This document shows, piece after piece, positions 7,914-17,473 of a DNA stretch of 64,000 nt. A program made the translations under genes and the position numbers. This DNA is from Streptomyces sp. CC208A (GTDB taxonomy: Bacteria; Actinomycetota; Actinomycetes; Streptomycetales; Streptomycetaceae): assembly GCF_030010625.1 (NCBI RefSeq), contig NZ_JASCXN010000009.1, positions 142,896 to 206,895 of the forward strand, given 5' to 3'. A model generated the notes under the pieces. It made no database searches, was not told where the DNA came from, and was given only the letters and a program-made list of their open reading frames with translations. Position 1 is the first letter of the stretch. Each line of letters opens with the position of its first letter.

Positions 7914-10900
7914 GTGGCTAAGGTCCGGGTATACGAACTCGCCAAGGAGTTCGGTGTGGAGAGCAAGGTCGTCATGGCCAAGCTCCAGGAACTCGGTGAA
8001 TTCGTCCGTTCGGCGTCCTCGACGATCGAGGCGCCGGTCGTGCGCAAGTTGACTGACGCTTTGCAGGGTTCCGGCGGTTCCGCCGGCAAGACCGCTGCCA
8101 AGCCCGGCGCGCCCCGCAAGGCGGCGCCCGCCCCCAAGCCGGCCGCACCGGCGCCTTCGGCGCCCGCTGCCGCCCGTCCCGCTGCCCCGAAGCCTGGCGC
8201 GCCCACCCCGGCGCCCAAGCCCGCGGCGGCCGAGAAGCCCGCGACGCCGGCCCCCGGCCCGCGTCCGACCCCGGGTCCGAAGCCCGCGGCTCCCGCGCCC
8301 AAGCCGGCGCCCTCCGGTGCAGGCACCGGCTCCACTGGAGCGGCTGGCGCCGCACGGCCGCCTGCGGCTCCGACCAACCCGGAGTTCACCGCGCCTCCGT
8401 CGGCCCCGGCCGCCGGTCCGCGCCCCGGTGGTGCCGCCCCCGGCCCGCGTCCGACCGGTGCCCGTCCGGGCCAGGCCGCGCCGCGCCCGGGTCAGCAGGC
8501 GCCCCGCCCCGGCCAGCAGGCCCCGCGTCCGGGCGCTCCGCGTCCGGCCGGCCCGCGTCCGGGCAACAACCCCTTCACCTCCGGCGGCTCCACCGGCATG
8601 GCGCGCCCGCAGGCGCCCCGTCCCGGTGGCGGTGCCCCGCGTCCCGGTGGCCCCGGTGGCGCTCCGGGCGCCCCGCGCCCGCAGGGCGGTCCCGGTGGTG
8701 CTCCCCGTCCCCAGGGCGGCGCCCCGCGGCCGACCCCCGGTGGCATGCCCCGTCCGCAGGCTCCCCGCCCCGGCGGCGCGCCCGGCGGTAACCGTCCGAA
8801 CCCGGGCATGATGCCGCAGCGTCCCGCTGCCGGCCCGCGTCCGGGCCCCGGCGGCCGTGGCCCGGGTGGCCCCGGCGGTCGTCCCGGCGGCGGCGGTGGC
8901 GGTCGTCCCGGCTTCGCCGGTCGTCCGGCCGGTCCCGGCGGCGGTGGCGGCGGCTTCGCCGGCCGTCCCGGCGGTCCCGGTGGTGGCGGCGGCGGTCGTC
9001 CGGGTGGTCCCGGTGGCGGCGGCGGCTTCGGCGGTCGTCCCGGCGGCTTCGGCGGTCGTCCCGGCGGTCCGGGTGGCCGTGGTGGCACGCAGGGCGCCTT
9101 CGGCCGTCCCGGCGGTCCCGCGCGTCGCGGTCGCAAGTCGAAGCGGCAGAGGCGCCAGGAGTACGAGGCCATGCAGGCCCCGTCCGTGGGCGGCGTGATG
9201 CTGCCTCGCGGCAACGGCGACACCATTCGCCTGTCGCGCGGTGCGTCCCTCACCGACTTCGCGGAGAAGATCGGCGCCAACCCGGCGTCGCTCGTCGCGG
9301 TCATGATGAACCTCGGCGAGATGGTCACGGCCACGCAGTCCGTCTCCGACGAGACGCTGCAGCTCCTCGGCGACGAGATGAACTACACGGTTCAGATCGT
9401 CTCCCCCGAGGAGGAGGACCGTGAGCTGCTCGAGTCCTTCGACCTCGAGTTCGGTGAGAACGAGGGCGGCGAAGAGGCCCTGGTCGCCCGTCCGCCGGTC
9501 GTGACCGTCATGGGTCACGTCGACCACGGAAAGACCCGTCTCCTCGACGCCATCCGCAAGACCAACGTGGTCGCGGGCGAGGCCGGTGGCATCACCCAGC
9601 ACATCGGTGCCTACCAGGTCGCGACCGAGGTCAACGACGAAGAGCGCAAGATCACCTTCATCGACACCCCGGGTCACGAGGCGTTCACCGCCATGCGTGC
9701 CCGTGGTGCGAAGTCGACCGACATCGCGATCCTCGTGGTGGCGGCCAACGACGGTGTGATGCCCCAGACGATCGAGGCGCTCAACCACGCCAAGGCGGCC
9801 GAGGTCCCGATCGTGGTCGCGGTCAACAAGATCGACGTCGAGGGCGCGGACCCGGTCAAGGTCCGCGGTCAGCTGACCGAGTTCGGCCTGGTCGCGGAGG
9901 AGTACGGCGGCGACACGATGTTCGTCGACATCTCCGCCAAGCAGGGCCTGAACATCGACAAGCTCCTTGAGGCCGTCGTCCTGACCGCCGACGCCGCCCT
10001 GGACCTCCGGGCCAACCCGGACCAGGACGCGCAGGGCATCGCCATCGAGTCGCACCTCGACCGCGGTCGCGGTGCCGTCTCGACGGTCCTGGTCCAGCGC
10101 GGAACGCTGCGCATCGGCGACACCATCGTCGCCGGCGACGCGTACGGCCGCGTCCGGGCCATGCTCGACGACAAGGGCAACAACGTGGAGGAGGCGACCC
10201 CGTCGACCCCCGTCCTCGTCCTGGGTCTCACCAACGTCCCGGGTGCCGGTGACAACTTCCTCGTCGTCGACGAGGACCGCACCGCCCGCCAGATCGCCGA
10301 GAAGCGTGCCGCCCGCGAGCGGAACGCGGCCTTCGCCAAGCGCGTCCGCCGCGTCTCCCTCGAGGACCTGGACAAGGTGCTCAAGGCCGGCGAGATCCAG
10401 CAGCTGAACCTGATCATCAAGGGTGACGCCTCTGGTTCCGTCGAGGCCCTTGAGTCCTCCCTGCTCCAGCTGGACGTCGGCGAGGAGGTCGACATCCGCG
10501 TCCTGCACCGCGGCGTGGGTGCCGTCACCGAGTCGGACATCGACCTGGCGATGGGCTCCGACGCCATCGTGATCGGCTTCAACGTGCGCGCCGCCGGGCG
10601 TGCGCAGCAGATGGCCGAGCGCGAGGGCGTGGACGTCCGGTACTACTCGGTCATCTACCAGGCGATCGAGGAGATCGAGGCGGCCCTCAAGGGCATGCTC
10701 AAGCCGGAGTACGAAGAGGTCGAGCTCGGCACGGCGGAGATCCGCGAGGTCTTCCGCTCCTCCAAGCTCGGCAACATCGCGGGTGTCCTCATCCGCTCCG
10801 GCGAGGTCAAGCGCAACACCAAGGCGCGCCTCATCCGCGACGGCAAGGTCGTCGCGGAGAACCTCAACATCGAGGGTCTGCGTCGCTTCAAGGACGACGT

Positions 10901-11012
10901 CACCGAGATCCGCGAGGGCTTCGAGGGTGGTATCAACCTCGGAAACTTCAACGACATCAAGGTCGACGACGTCATCGCGACGTACGAGATGCGCGAGAAG
11001 CCGCGCTCGTAA
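7914..11012 (+). CDS. infB: Translation initiation factor IF-2
   Basis: 1032 residues. IF-2 is the GTPase that places fMet-tRNA on the 30S subunit and promotes subunit joining. Residues 1-50 are the IF2_N module ([21 protein letters not shown]). About 60-400 is an extreme low-complexity Pro/Ala then Gly/Pro/Arg-rich region, typical of Streptomyces IF-2. A basic stretch and a second IF2_N-like module precede the G domain. The G1 loop GHVDHGKT spans 534-541, with DTPGHE (G3) and NKID (G4) downstream, then the beta-barrel and fMet-tRNA-binding C-terminal domains. GTG start with AAAGGAG 4-8 nt upstream. The Gly/Pro segment is very GC-rich with near-repeats that could mislead assembly. Confidence 0.97.
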   Translation: MAKVRVYELAKEFGVESKVVMAKLQELGEFVRSASSTIEAPVVRKLTDALQGSGGSAGKTAAKPGAPRKAAPAPKPAAPAPSAPAAARPAAPKPGAPTPAPKPAAAEKPATPAPGPRPTPGPKPAAPAPKPAPSGAGTGSTGAAGAARPPAAPTNPEFTAPPSAPAAGPRPGGAAPGPRPTGARPGQAAPRPGQQAPRPGQQAPRPGAPRPAGPRPGNNPFTSGGSTGMARPQAPRPGGGAPRPGGPGGAPGAPRPQGGPGGAPRPQGGAPRPTPGGMPRPQAPRPGGAPGGNRPNPGMMPQRPAAGPRPGPGGRGPGGPGGRPGGGGGGRPGFAGRPAGPGGGGGGFAGRPGGPGGGGGGRPGGPGGGGGFGGRPGGFGGRPGGPGGRGGTQGAFGRPGGPARRGRKSKRQRRQEYEAMQAPSVGGVMLPRGNGDTIRLSRGASLTDFAEKIGANPASLVAVMMNLGEMVTATQSVSDETLQLLGDEMNYTVQIVSPEEEDRELLESFDLEFGENEGGEEALVARPPVVTVMGHVDHGKTRLLDAIRKTNVVAGEAGGITQHIGAYQVATEVNDEERKITFIDTPGHEAFTAMRARGAKSTDIAILVVAANDGVMPQTIEALNHAKAAEVPIVVAVNKIDVEGADPVKVRGQLTEFGLVAEEYGGDTMFVDISAKQGLNIDKLLEAVVLTADAALDLRANPDQDAQGIAIESHLDRGRGAVSTVLVQRGTLRIGDTIVAGDAYGRVRAMLDDKGNNVEEATPSTPVLVLGLTNVPGAGDNFLVVDEDRTARQIAEKRAARERNAAFAKRVRRVSLEDLDKVLKAGEIQQLNLIIKGDASGSVEALESSLLQLDVGEEVDIRVLHRGVGAVTESDIDLAMGSDAIVIGFNVRAAGRAQQMAEREGVDVRYYSVIYQAIEEIEAALKGMLKPEYEEVELGTAEIREVFRSSKLGNIAGVLIRSGEVKRNTKARLIRDGKVVAENLNIEGLRRFKDDVTEIREGFEGGINLGNFNDIKVDDVIATYEMREKPRS

Positions 11013-11025
11013 CGCACGGTGAAGT

Positions 11026-11070
11026 GCCGGGGCCGGTCGGCGGGGATTATTTCCGTCGATCGGCCCCGGC
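11026..11070 (+). terminator. Hairpin after infB
   Basis: 14-bp stem (11026-11039 with 11057-11070, one G-U pair) and a 17-nt loop, 14 nt after the infB stop. No U-tract; may be a partial terminator or a processing site, since the operon continues to rbfA. Confidence 0.45.
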
Positions 11071-11151
11071 CGTTCCGTGTACGGTTTCGGTGTCCCCGTC
11101 CAGCGGTTGGCGGGGCCACTGACCCCGAACCGGCGGGACATCCGGACACAC

Positions 11152-11445
11152 ATGTATGTGGGGACCCTGTCCTTCGACCTGCTCCTCGGCGACGTCCACT
11201 CGCTCAAGGAGAAACGCTCCCTCGTGAAGCCGATCGTCGCCGAGCTCCAGCGGAAGTTCTCGGTGAGCGTGGCGGAGGTGAGCGGCCAGAACCTCCACCG
11301 GCGGGCCGAGATCGGCGTCGCGATGGTGTCGGGGGACCTGGGACACCTGAACGGCGTCCTCGATCGCTGCGAGCGGCTGGTGGCCGCGCGGCCCGAGGTG
11401 GAGCTGCTCTCGGTGCGCCGGAGGCTCCACACTGATGAAGACTGA
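11152..11445 (+). CDS. DUF503 (YlxP-like) protein
   Basis: 97-residue protein with the DUF503 signatures MYVGTLSFDLLLGD, HSLKEKRSLVKPI and FSVSVAEV. It sits between infB and rbfA, as ylxP does in Firmicutes. The ATG at 11152 begins exactly at the conserved N-terminus; further upstream codons do not match the family, and no strong ribosome-binding site is visible. YlxP of Bacillus has been linked to ribosome biogenesis, so a role in 30S assembly is likely but inferred from context. Confidence 0.88.
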   Translation: MYVGTLSFDLLLGDVHSLKEKRSLVKPIVAELQRKFSVSVAEVSGQNLHRRAEIGVAMVSGDLGHLNGVLDRCERLVAARPEVELLSVRRRLHTDED

Positions 11446-11474
11446 ATGAGCAAGGCAAAGAAGGAGACGGACCA

Positions 11475-11915
11475 GTGGCCGACAACGCGCGGGCGAAGAA
11501 GCTGGCGGACCTCATCCGGGAGGTGGTCGCCGAGAAGCTGCAGCGCGGCATCAAGGACCCGCGCCTGGGCACGCACGTGACCATCACGGACACCCGCGTC
11601 ACCGGCGACCTGCGGGAGGCCACGGTCTTCTACACGGTCTACGGCGACGACGAGGACCGGGCGAGCGCCGCGGCCGGCCTGGAGAGCGCCAAGGGCGTCC
11701 TCCGTTCGGCCGTCGGCCGGGCGGCCGGGACCAAGTTCACCCCGACCCTGTCCTTCGTGGCCGACGCCCTCCCGGAGAACGCCCGGACGATCGAGGACCT
11801 CCTCGACAAGGCGCGCGCCTCCGACGCGCAGGTGCGGCAGGCGTCCTCCGGCGCCACCTTCGCGGGCGAGGCCGACCCCTACAAGAAGCAGGGCGAGGAC
11901 GACACCGCCGAATGA
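11475..11915 (+). CDS. rbfA: 30S ribosome-binding factor RbfA
   Basis: 146-residue KH-fold factor that binds immature 30S subunits near the 5' helix of 16S rRNA. It has the hallmark N-terminus (RAKKLADLIREVVAEKL), IKDPRLG, VTITDTRVTGDLREATVF and the helix that ends with LPENARTIEDLLDKAR; a charged tail follows. GTG start with AAGGAGACGG upstream. The TGA overlaps the truB ATG (ATGA), so the pair is translationally coupled. Confidence 0.95.
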   Translation: MADNARAKKLADLIREVVAEKLQRGIKDPRLGTHVTITDTRVTGDLREATVFYTVYGDDEDRASAAAGLESAKGVLRSAVGRAAGTKFTPTLSFVADALPENARTIEDLLDKARASDAQVRQASSGATFAGEADPYKKQGEDDTAE

Positions 11916-12838
11916 GTGACACGAACCGGACGCCCGACGGGCTTGTCGTCGTCGACAAGCCGTCGGGCTTCACCTCGCACGACGTCGTGGCCAAGATGCG
12001 GGGGATCGCGAAGACCCGCCGCGTCGGCCACGCCGGCACGCTCGACCCCATGGCCACGGGCGTCCTCGTCCTCGGCGTGGAGCGGGCCACCAAGCTCCTC
12101 GGTCACCTCGCGCTGACGGAGAAGGAGTACCTGGGCACCATCCGCCTGGGCCAGACCACGATCACCGACGACGCCGAGGGCGAGATCACGGCGTCGGTCG
12201 ACGCGTCGAAGGTCACCCGCGAGCAGATCGACGCGGGGGTCGCGGAACTGACCGGGGACATCATGCAGGTCCCGTCGAAGGTCTCCGCGATCAAGATCGA
12301 CGGAAAGCGGTCCTACGCGCGCGTGCGCGGCGGCGAGGAGTTCGAGATCCCGGCCCGGCCGGTCACCGTCTCCTCCTTCCGGGTGTACGACGTGCGCGAG
12401 GAGACCGCCTGGGGGTCCCCCCTGGCCGAAGGCCTTGGGGGAGGCACGCCCGTCATCGACCTGGTCGTCTCCGTGGTCTGCTCCTCCGGTACGTACATCC
12501 GGGCGCTGGCCCGGGACCTCGGCGCCGGACTCGGCGTCGGCGGCCACCTCACCGCGCTGCGGCGCACCCGGGTCGGCCCGTACAAGCTGGACAGCGCCCG
12601 GACCCTCGACCAGCTCCAGGAGGAGCTGACCGTGATGCCGGTCGCCGAGGCCGCGGCTGCGGCGTTCCCGCGCTGGGACGTCGACGCGCGGCGGGCGCGG
12701 CTGCTGCTCAACGGGGTGCGCCTGGAGATGCCGGAGTACCCCGCGGGGCCGGTCGCGGTCTTCGGGCCGGACGGGAAGCTGCTCGCCCTGGTGGAGGACC
12801 AGCGGGGCAAGGCGAAGAGCCTGGCGGTCTTCGGCTGA
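11912..12838 (+). CDS. truB: tRNA pseudouridine(55) synthase TruB
   Basis: 308 residues; isomerises U55 in the T-loop of tRNAs. Motif GHAGTLDPMATGVL carries the catalytic Asp45, and the KEYLGTIRLG, VPSKVSAIKIDGKRSYAR and GTYIRALARDLG segments are all present. A C-terminal PUA-like part follows from about residue 240. Residues about 167-179 (WGSPLAEGLGGGT) are encoded by a G/C-run hairpin element (12410-12445) that looks like an in-frame repeat insertion in a loop. Last gene of the nusA-infB operon; a strong terminator follows. Confidence 0.96.
   Translation: MSDTNRTPDGLVVVDKPSGFTSHDVVAKMRGIAKTRRVGHAGTLDPMATGVLVLGVERATKLLGHLALTEKEYLGTIRLGQTTITDDAEGEITASVDASKVTREQIDAGVAELTGDIMQVPSKVSAIKIDGKRSYARVRGGEEFEIPARPVTVSSFRVYDVREETAWGSPLAEGLGGGTPVIDLVVSVVCSSGTYIRALARDLGAGLGVGGHLTALRRTRVGPYKLDSARTLDQLQEELTVMPVAEAAAAAFPRWDVDARRARLLLNGVRLEMPEYPAGPVAVFGPDGKLLALVEDQRGKAKSLAVFG
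12411..12442. repeat. Palindromic GC-run element inserted in truB
   Basis: The segment reads G5-T-C6, then GGCC-GAA-GGCC, then TTGGGGGA. It can fold as a hairpin (TCCCCC with GGGGGA around a GGCC/GGCC inner stem). It keeps the reading frame and encodes Gly/Pro/Leu/Ala residues. It resembles the short intragenic G/C-run repeats often seen in Streptomyces genomes. Confidence 0.5.
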
Positions 12839-12858
12839 GCCGAGCTCCCCTGCACATC

Positions 12859-12902
12859 GGAAGGCGGGTGCGCGCCCTGCGCACCCGCCTTCCGGCGTTT
12901 TT
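12859..12902 (+). terminator. Rho-independent terminator after truB
   Basis: A perfect 15-bp stem (12859-12873 with 12879-12893) with a 5-nt loop is followed by GGCGTTTTT. A classic intrinsic terminator, 20 nt after the truB stop, ending the nusA-infB operon. Confidence 0.9.
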
Positions 12903-13004
12903 CACCCCATCGGGGAAGCGCTCGGAGTGAACCGGGGGAGCGGAAGGGGGCGTGTTCGTCCGAGGGCGCCGTCGGGGGAGCGCCGCCGCCCTACCCTCCC
13001 CACC

Positions 13005-16000
13005 ATGGGACGCGGGGACCTGGCGGAGCCGGTGGGGCTGGTACGGATCTGCGATCTGGCGGGCCGGCCGCGCGGCACCGGATTCCTCGCCGACCACGAG
13101 GGCACCCTCGTCACCAGCCACGAGGCCGTCGACGGGCTCACGCACGTCGTGCTGCGCGCCCCCGGCGAGCGGACCTGGCTCGCCGGGCCCGACGCCGTCA
13201 CGCCCTTCCCCGCCCACGGTCTCGCGACGATCCGCACCGAGGGCCTCGGCGTGCACCCCCTGCCGCTCGCGACCCGCCCGGCCGTCGAACCCGGCACCTA
13301 CGTCAGGATCGCCGCGCACGGCTGGCGCGAGGCCCGCGTCCTCGGGCCCGCCGCCGTCACGTACACCGCCGCCGGCGGCCACCACGCCCTCGCCGACGCC
13401 CTCGAACTCGCCATCGGCACCGAGGGCGCCGAGGCGCTGCGGCTCGGCGGCCCGGCCGCCGGCGGGCCCGTCCTCGACAGCGTCACCGGCACCGTCCTCG
13501 GCGTCCTCGGCACCGCCCTCCAGGGCGACCCGCGCGCAGCGGGACACGCCGTCCCGGTCCGCCCCGACGGCCCCCTCGGCGCCCTCCTGCGCCGCAACGC
13601 CGCCACGGTCCCCGCGTACGGCCCCGACCTCAACCTCGCCGCCCTCCTCGAACTCACCGCCCCCACGGCCCTCCCCGTCCGCGACCCGTCCCCCTGGCCC
13701 GCCCCCGTCGCCCGCCCGGCCGCCACCCGCGCCCTGATCCGCTTCGCCGCCCCGGACGACGCCGCCCCCGACCCCGACGCCGTTCCCGTGCTCGCCGTGG
13801 TCGGCGAGCCCGGCAGCGGACGCACCACCCTGCTCGGCGCGGTCTGCGAGGAGCGGGCCGGGGGAGCCGCGCCCGCGCCGACCGTCCGACTGCGGGGCGC
13901 CGACCTGCGGGACGGCGACGGCTCGGTCGCCGAGGCCCTCGGACGGGCCCTGCGGCAGGCCGCGCGGATCGCCGCCGCCTCCGGGGCCCCCGGCGACACC
14001 GTCACCCCCGAGCACGCCGCCGGTCTCGCACGGGCGGCCGGGCGGCCGCTCCTCGTCGTCCTCGACGGCCCCGAGGAGATGCCCCCGCTCCTCGCCCACC
14101 GGCTCCCCGACTGGACCCGCGCCACCGAACGCTGGCTGCGCGCCCACGGCGCCCGCCTCGTGCTCGCCTGCCGCCCCGAGTACGGGGAGCAGGCCGCCGC
14201 CCTGTGGAGCGCCGCCCCCGCCGTCCTGCCGCTCGGCGACCTCACCGACGCCGAGGCCGGAGCCGTACGCCGCGGGTACGGGCTCGGCGACGACGACCTC
14301 GCCGAGGCGGACGCCCGGCACCCGCTCGCCCTGCGGCTGCTCGCCGAGGTGCGGGCCGCGCTCCCCGGCGAGGTGCCGGGACGCCCCGACCGCGCCGAGA
14401 TCTTCACCGCCCACCTGGACCTGATGTGCCTGCGGATCGCCGTCCGGATCGCCGCGGACACCCGCCCCCTGCCCGCCGGGTCCGCCGTCCGGCGGCTCGC
14501 CGCCCGCGTCACCGGCCAGGTCCACGAGGCCGCCCGGCGCTGCCTGGGCCCCGGCCACGGGCTCCTCGACCGCGCCTCCTTCGAGGAGCTGTTCCCCTGG
14601 CGGGAGGGCTGGGCCCCGGCCGTCCTCACCGAGGGCCTGCTCGTTCCGGCCGGTGACGGCTACCGCTTCGCCCACGAGGAGGTCGCCGACTGGCTCCAGG
14701 CCGCCCACCTCGACCTGGACACGGCCCTCGACACCCTCGTCCACCGCCGGGCCGGGGACGACCCGGAACGGCTCTCGGCCCGGGACGCCGCCCGCCCGCC
14801 GGATCCGGATCCGGAGCCCGCCGCCGAGGTCCCGGCACCCGCGCAGCTGCCCGTGCCCCGGCATCGCGTCGGGCCCGTCCTCCAAGCCCTGCTGCTGGCA
14901 CACCGGGAGGGCGGGCCCTCGGCCCTGGCGCCCCGGCTGAGCAGGCTCGTCGACGCCCTGGCGGGGGTCGGGGACGAGGACCCCGAGGACGCCGTGTGGT
15001 GGGCGAGCGGGCTGCTGGCGCGGACGCTCGCCGGGGTCGGCGACCCGCGTCCGTACCTGTCCGTGCTGCGGCGGCTCGCCGACCGGATGGGGGAGGGCGC
15101 CGCGCGGGCGGGGGTCTTCGACGCCTTCGGTCCGGAGTGGTGGCGGAGACTGGCCCTCGGCGAGGACGAGCGCCTCGACCTCCTGCGCCGCCTGGTCACC
15201 GCCGACCCGCCCCGCCCCGGCCCGGATCCGGGTCCGGGTCCGGGTCCGGGTCCGGCGCGGTTCCTCGACATCGTCACGGAACTGCTCGTCGCCCGGCCCC
15301 GGGAGACCCAGCCGCTGCTCTGCCGGTGGTTCACGGACGGACGGGCGCTGCCCTCGCGGCCGTACGCCACCGTCGCCACCACCGCCCAGGAGCTGCTCCA
15401 CGCCCACCGGCAACCCGCCGTCGACGACCTGTGCGAGGCCCTGGCCGCCACCGCGCACCCGCTCGCCGAAGGGCTGCTCGGGGCGCTCGTCGACGACGAG
15501 CCGGCGGCGCTCTGCCGGGCCGTGGACCGGTGGGCGCACGACGACGGGCGGCCCGCACGGCGGCTGGCCGCCGCCCTGTACGGCAGCCTCCTCGCCGCCC
15601 GCCGCCCGGACGGCCGGGACCGCGGGCTGCTGCGGTACGCGGCGACCGCGCTGCTCGCCCGCCCCGGCGACCACCGGCTGCACGGGGCCGCCCTCGGGAT
15701 CCTCGTCCGCGACCCGCACGTGCGGGCCCTGTACCTGTCCCGAGCCCTCACCGACCCCCGGGTGCCGGCCGACGCGCTCGTCGAGGCGCTGCCCGACCAT
15801 CCCGACGCCGTCCTCGGCGCCCTCCGGGAGCGGCTTGAGGAGGGCAGGGACCCGGGCGGCGTCCTGCGGGCCCTCGCCGTCGTCGACACGCCCGCCCTCA
15901 CCCGCCGGATCGCCGCCCTCGTCCAGGAGTACGTGACCCGCCACCCCGAGGGGGCCGGGCACGCCGCCGCCTACGCCGACCTGCGGTTCGAGGAGGGGCC

Positions 16001-16448
16001 GACCGCCCGAGCCGTGCTCTTCCCGCTGGTCGTCGGGTTGATCCGGGGGCGGCCCGCCGCCGTCCGGTGCGCCCTCGCCCCCGTCCTCGCCGCCCCCGGC
16101 ACCGGCGCCTCCCGCCATCTGCGGGCCGAACTCCTCGACGTACTCCTCGATCACGAGACCCACGAGGCCGGGCCGGAGGGCCACGCGATGGCGGACGCGC
16201 TGCTGACCGCCGCCGCCGAGGGGGCCGTCCGCCGGCCGGTCTGCCGGACCCGCGCCCTGCTGGCCCGTACCGCCGTCCTCCACGCCCGCGAGCCGGGCGG
16301 CGCGGCCCACCGCGACCGGCTGCTCGCCGCGCTCGCCGCCGACCACCCGGCCTTCGCCGCGCTGCTCGCCCGGACCGTGCCCGCGCCGCGCACACCCGGC
16401 ACCGCCCATGCCGATGCGGACCGACGGGCACGGGCATGGCAGTCTTAG
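13005..16448 (+). CDS. Degenerate trypsin-like domain fused to a P-loop NTPase and helical repeats
   Basis: 1147-residue cytoplasmic protein with no signal peptide. About residues 10-190 resemble a trypsin/HtrA-like protease: GTGFLADHEGTLVTSHEAVDG places His39, and AAGGPVLDSVTGTVLGVLG matches the GDSGGPV region. The nucleophile position is Ala152 and the usual DLAL Asp reads GLAT, so proteolysis is unlikely. A P-loop NTPase follows (GEPGSGRTTLL near 267, Walker B RPLLVVLDG near 346-354, RLVLACRPEYGE sensor-like), then a winged-helix-like part and a long alpha-helical repeat region to the end. The order effector-NTPase-repeats is like STAND signalling ATPases. A (GGTCCG)n tract encodes a Gly-Pro linker near residue 740. 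ATG at 13005 is the likely start. Partner and trigger unknown. Confidence 0.7.
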   Translation: MGRGDLAEPVGLVRICDLAGRPRGTGFLADHEGTLVTSHEAVDGLTHVVLRAPGERTWLAGPDAVTPFPAHGLATIRTEGLGVHPLPLATRPAVEPGTYVRIAAHGWREARVLGPAAVTYTAAGGHHALADALELAIGTEGAEALRLGGPAAGGPVLDSVTGTVLGVLGTALQGDPRAAGHAVPVRPDGPLGALLRRNAATVPAYGPDLNLAALLELTAPTALPVRDPSPWPAPVARPAATRALIRFAAPDDAAPDPDAVPVLAVVGEPGSGRTTLLGAVCEERAGGAAPAPTVRLRGADLRDGDGSVAEALGRALRQAARIAAASGAPGDTVTPEHAAGLARAAGRPLLVVLDGPEEMPPLLAHRLPDWTRATERWLRAHGARLVLACRPEYGEQAAALWSAAPAVLPLGDLTDAEAGAVRRGYGLGDDDLAEADARHPLALRLLAEVRAALPGEVPGRPDRAEIFTAHLDLMCLRIAVRIAADTRPLPAGSAVRRLAARVTGQVHEAARRCLGPGHGLLDRASFEELFPWREGWAPAVLTEGLLVPAGDGYRFAHEEVADWLQAAHLDLDTALDTLVHRRAGDDPERLSARDAARPPDPDPEPAAEVPAPAQLPVPRHRVGPVLQALLLAHREGGPSALAPRLSRLVDALAGVGDEDPEDAVWWASGLLARTLAGVGDPRPYLSVLRRLADRMGEGAARAGVFDAFGPEWWRRLALGEDERLDLLRRLVTADPPRPGPDPGPGPGPGPARFLDIVTELLVARPRETQPLLCRWFTDGRALPSRPYATVATTAQELLHAHRQPAVDDLCEALAATAHPLAEGLLGALVDDEPAALCRAVDRWAHDDGRPARRLAAALYGSLLAARRPDGRDRGLLRYAATALLARPGDHRLHGAALGILVRDPHVRALYLSRALTDPRVPADALVEALPDHPDAVLGALRERLEEGRDPGGVLRALAVVDTPALTRRIAALVQEYVTRHPEGAGHAAAYADLRFEEGPTARAVLFPLVVGLIRGRPAAVRCALAPVLAAPGTGASRHLRAELLDVLLDHETHEAGPEGHAMADALLTAAAEGAVRRPVCRTRALLARTAVLHAREPGGAAHRDRLLAALAADHPAFAALLARTVPAPRTPGTAHADADRRARAWQS
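15224..15256 (+). repeat. In-frame hexanucleotide tract (GGTCCG)n
   Basis: About five tandem copies of a 6-nt unit encode alternating Gly-Pro/Asp-Pro in a linker of the NTPase protein. Copy-number slippage would change linker length without shifting the frame. Confidence 0.6.
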
Positions 16449-16498
16449 ACCTGCGTAATGGGTGTACAGGGCGAACGGGCGGACGAGGAGCGGTCACA

Positions 16499-17458
16499 GT
16501 GCAGCGCTGGCGTGGCTTGGAGGACATTCCCCAGGACTGGGGGCGCAGCGTCGTCACCATCGGCTCCTACGACGGGGTGCACCGCGGACACCAGCTGATC
16601 ATCGGGCGGGCCGTCGAGCGCGCCCGCGAACTGGGGGTCCCCGCCGTCGTGGTGACCTTCGACCCGCACCCCTCCGAGGTGGTGCGCCCCGGCAGCCACC
16701 CGCCGCTGCTCGCCCCGCACCACCGGCGCGCCGAACTGATGGCCGGTCTCGGCGTGGACGCGGTCCTGGTGCTGCCGTTCACCGCCGAGTTCTCGCAGCT
16801 GTCGCCGGCCGACTTCATCGTCAAGGTGCTCGTCGACAAGCTGCACGCCAAGGCCGTCATCGAGGGCCCCAACTTCCGCTTCGGGCACCGCGCCGCGGGC
16901 ACCGTGGCCTTCCTCGCCGAGCTGGGCGCCACCTACGACTACGAGGTCGAGGTGGTCGACCTGTACGTGAGCGGCACGGCCGGCGGCGGGCAGCCGTTCT
17001 CCTCCACGCTCACCCGCCGGCTGGTCGCCGAGGGCGACGTGACCGGCGCCGCCGAGATCCTCGGACGCCCGCACCGGGTGGAGGGCATCGTCGTGCGCGG
17101 CGCGCAGCGCGGCCGCGAACTGGGCTTCCCCACGGCCAACGTGGAGACCCTGCCGCACACCGCGATCCCCGCCGACGGCGTCTACGCCGGCTGGCTGACG
17201 GCGAACGGCGAGCGGATGCCGGCGGCGATCTCCGTCGGCACCAACCCGCAGTTCGACGGCACGGAGCGGACGGTGGAGGCGTACGCGATCGACCGCGAGG
17301 GCCTCGACCTGTACGGGCTCCACGTCACCGTCGACTTCCTCGCCTACGTGCGCGGCATGCTCAAGTTCGACACCCTCGACGACCTGCTGGTGGCGATGGC
17401 CGACGACGTCGTCAAGTGCCGTGCCCTGACGGCGGAGTACGACGCCGCGGCGGAGTGA
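16499..17458 (+). CDS. ribF: Bifunctional riboflavin kinase/FAD synthetase
   Basis: 319 residues; makes FMN from riboflavin, then FAD. The N-terminal nucleotidyltransferase domain has GSYDGVHRGHQ (GxFDGxHxGH type with Tyr for Phe), TFDPHPSEVV and the GPNFRFGHRAAG segment. The C-terminal flavokinase domain has RGRELGFPTANV, DGVYAGW and the ERTVEAY helix region. The GTG at 16499 follows GAGGAG and begins at the usual VQRWRGL N-terminus; longer readings run back into the preceding gene. It ends 15 bp from the convergent P450 gene with no hairpin between them. Confidence 0.95.
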   Translation: MQRWRGLEDIPQDWGRSVVTIGSYDGVHRGHQLIIGRAVERARELGVPAVVVTFDPHPSEVVRPGSHPPLLAPHHRRAELMAGLGVDAVLVLPFTAEFSQLSPADFIVKVLVDKLHAKAVIEGPNFRFGHRAAGTVAFLAELGATYDYEVEVVDLYVSGTAGGGQPFSSTLTRRLVAEGDVTGAAEILGRPHRVEGIVVRGAQRGRELGFPTANVETLPHTAIPADGVYAGWLTANGERMPAAISVGTNPQFDGTERTVEAYAIDREGLDLYGLHVTVDFLAYVRGMLKFDTLDDLLVAMADDVVKCRALTAEYDAAAE

Positions 17459-17473
17459 CCCTCCCCGTGACCG

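Noticed and set aside
8850..9130. Possible repeat array in infB
   Set aside because: The near-repeats are codons for Gly/Pro/Arg in one protein segment, without regular spacing or unique spacers, so this is not a CRISPR array.
7593..11576. Long open frame antisense to infB
   Set aside because: It mirrors the high-GC infB sequence and shows no domain; infB has all IF-2 domains, so the antisense frame is a composition artefact.
12708..16409. Long open frame antisense to the NTPase protein
   Set aside because: Same artefact: no recognisable domain, no ribosome-binding site, and the plus-strand protein has clear motifs.
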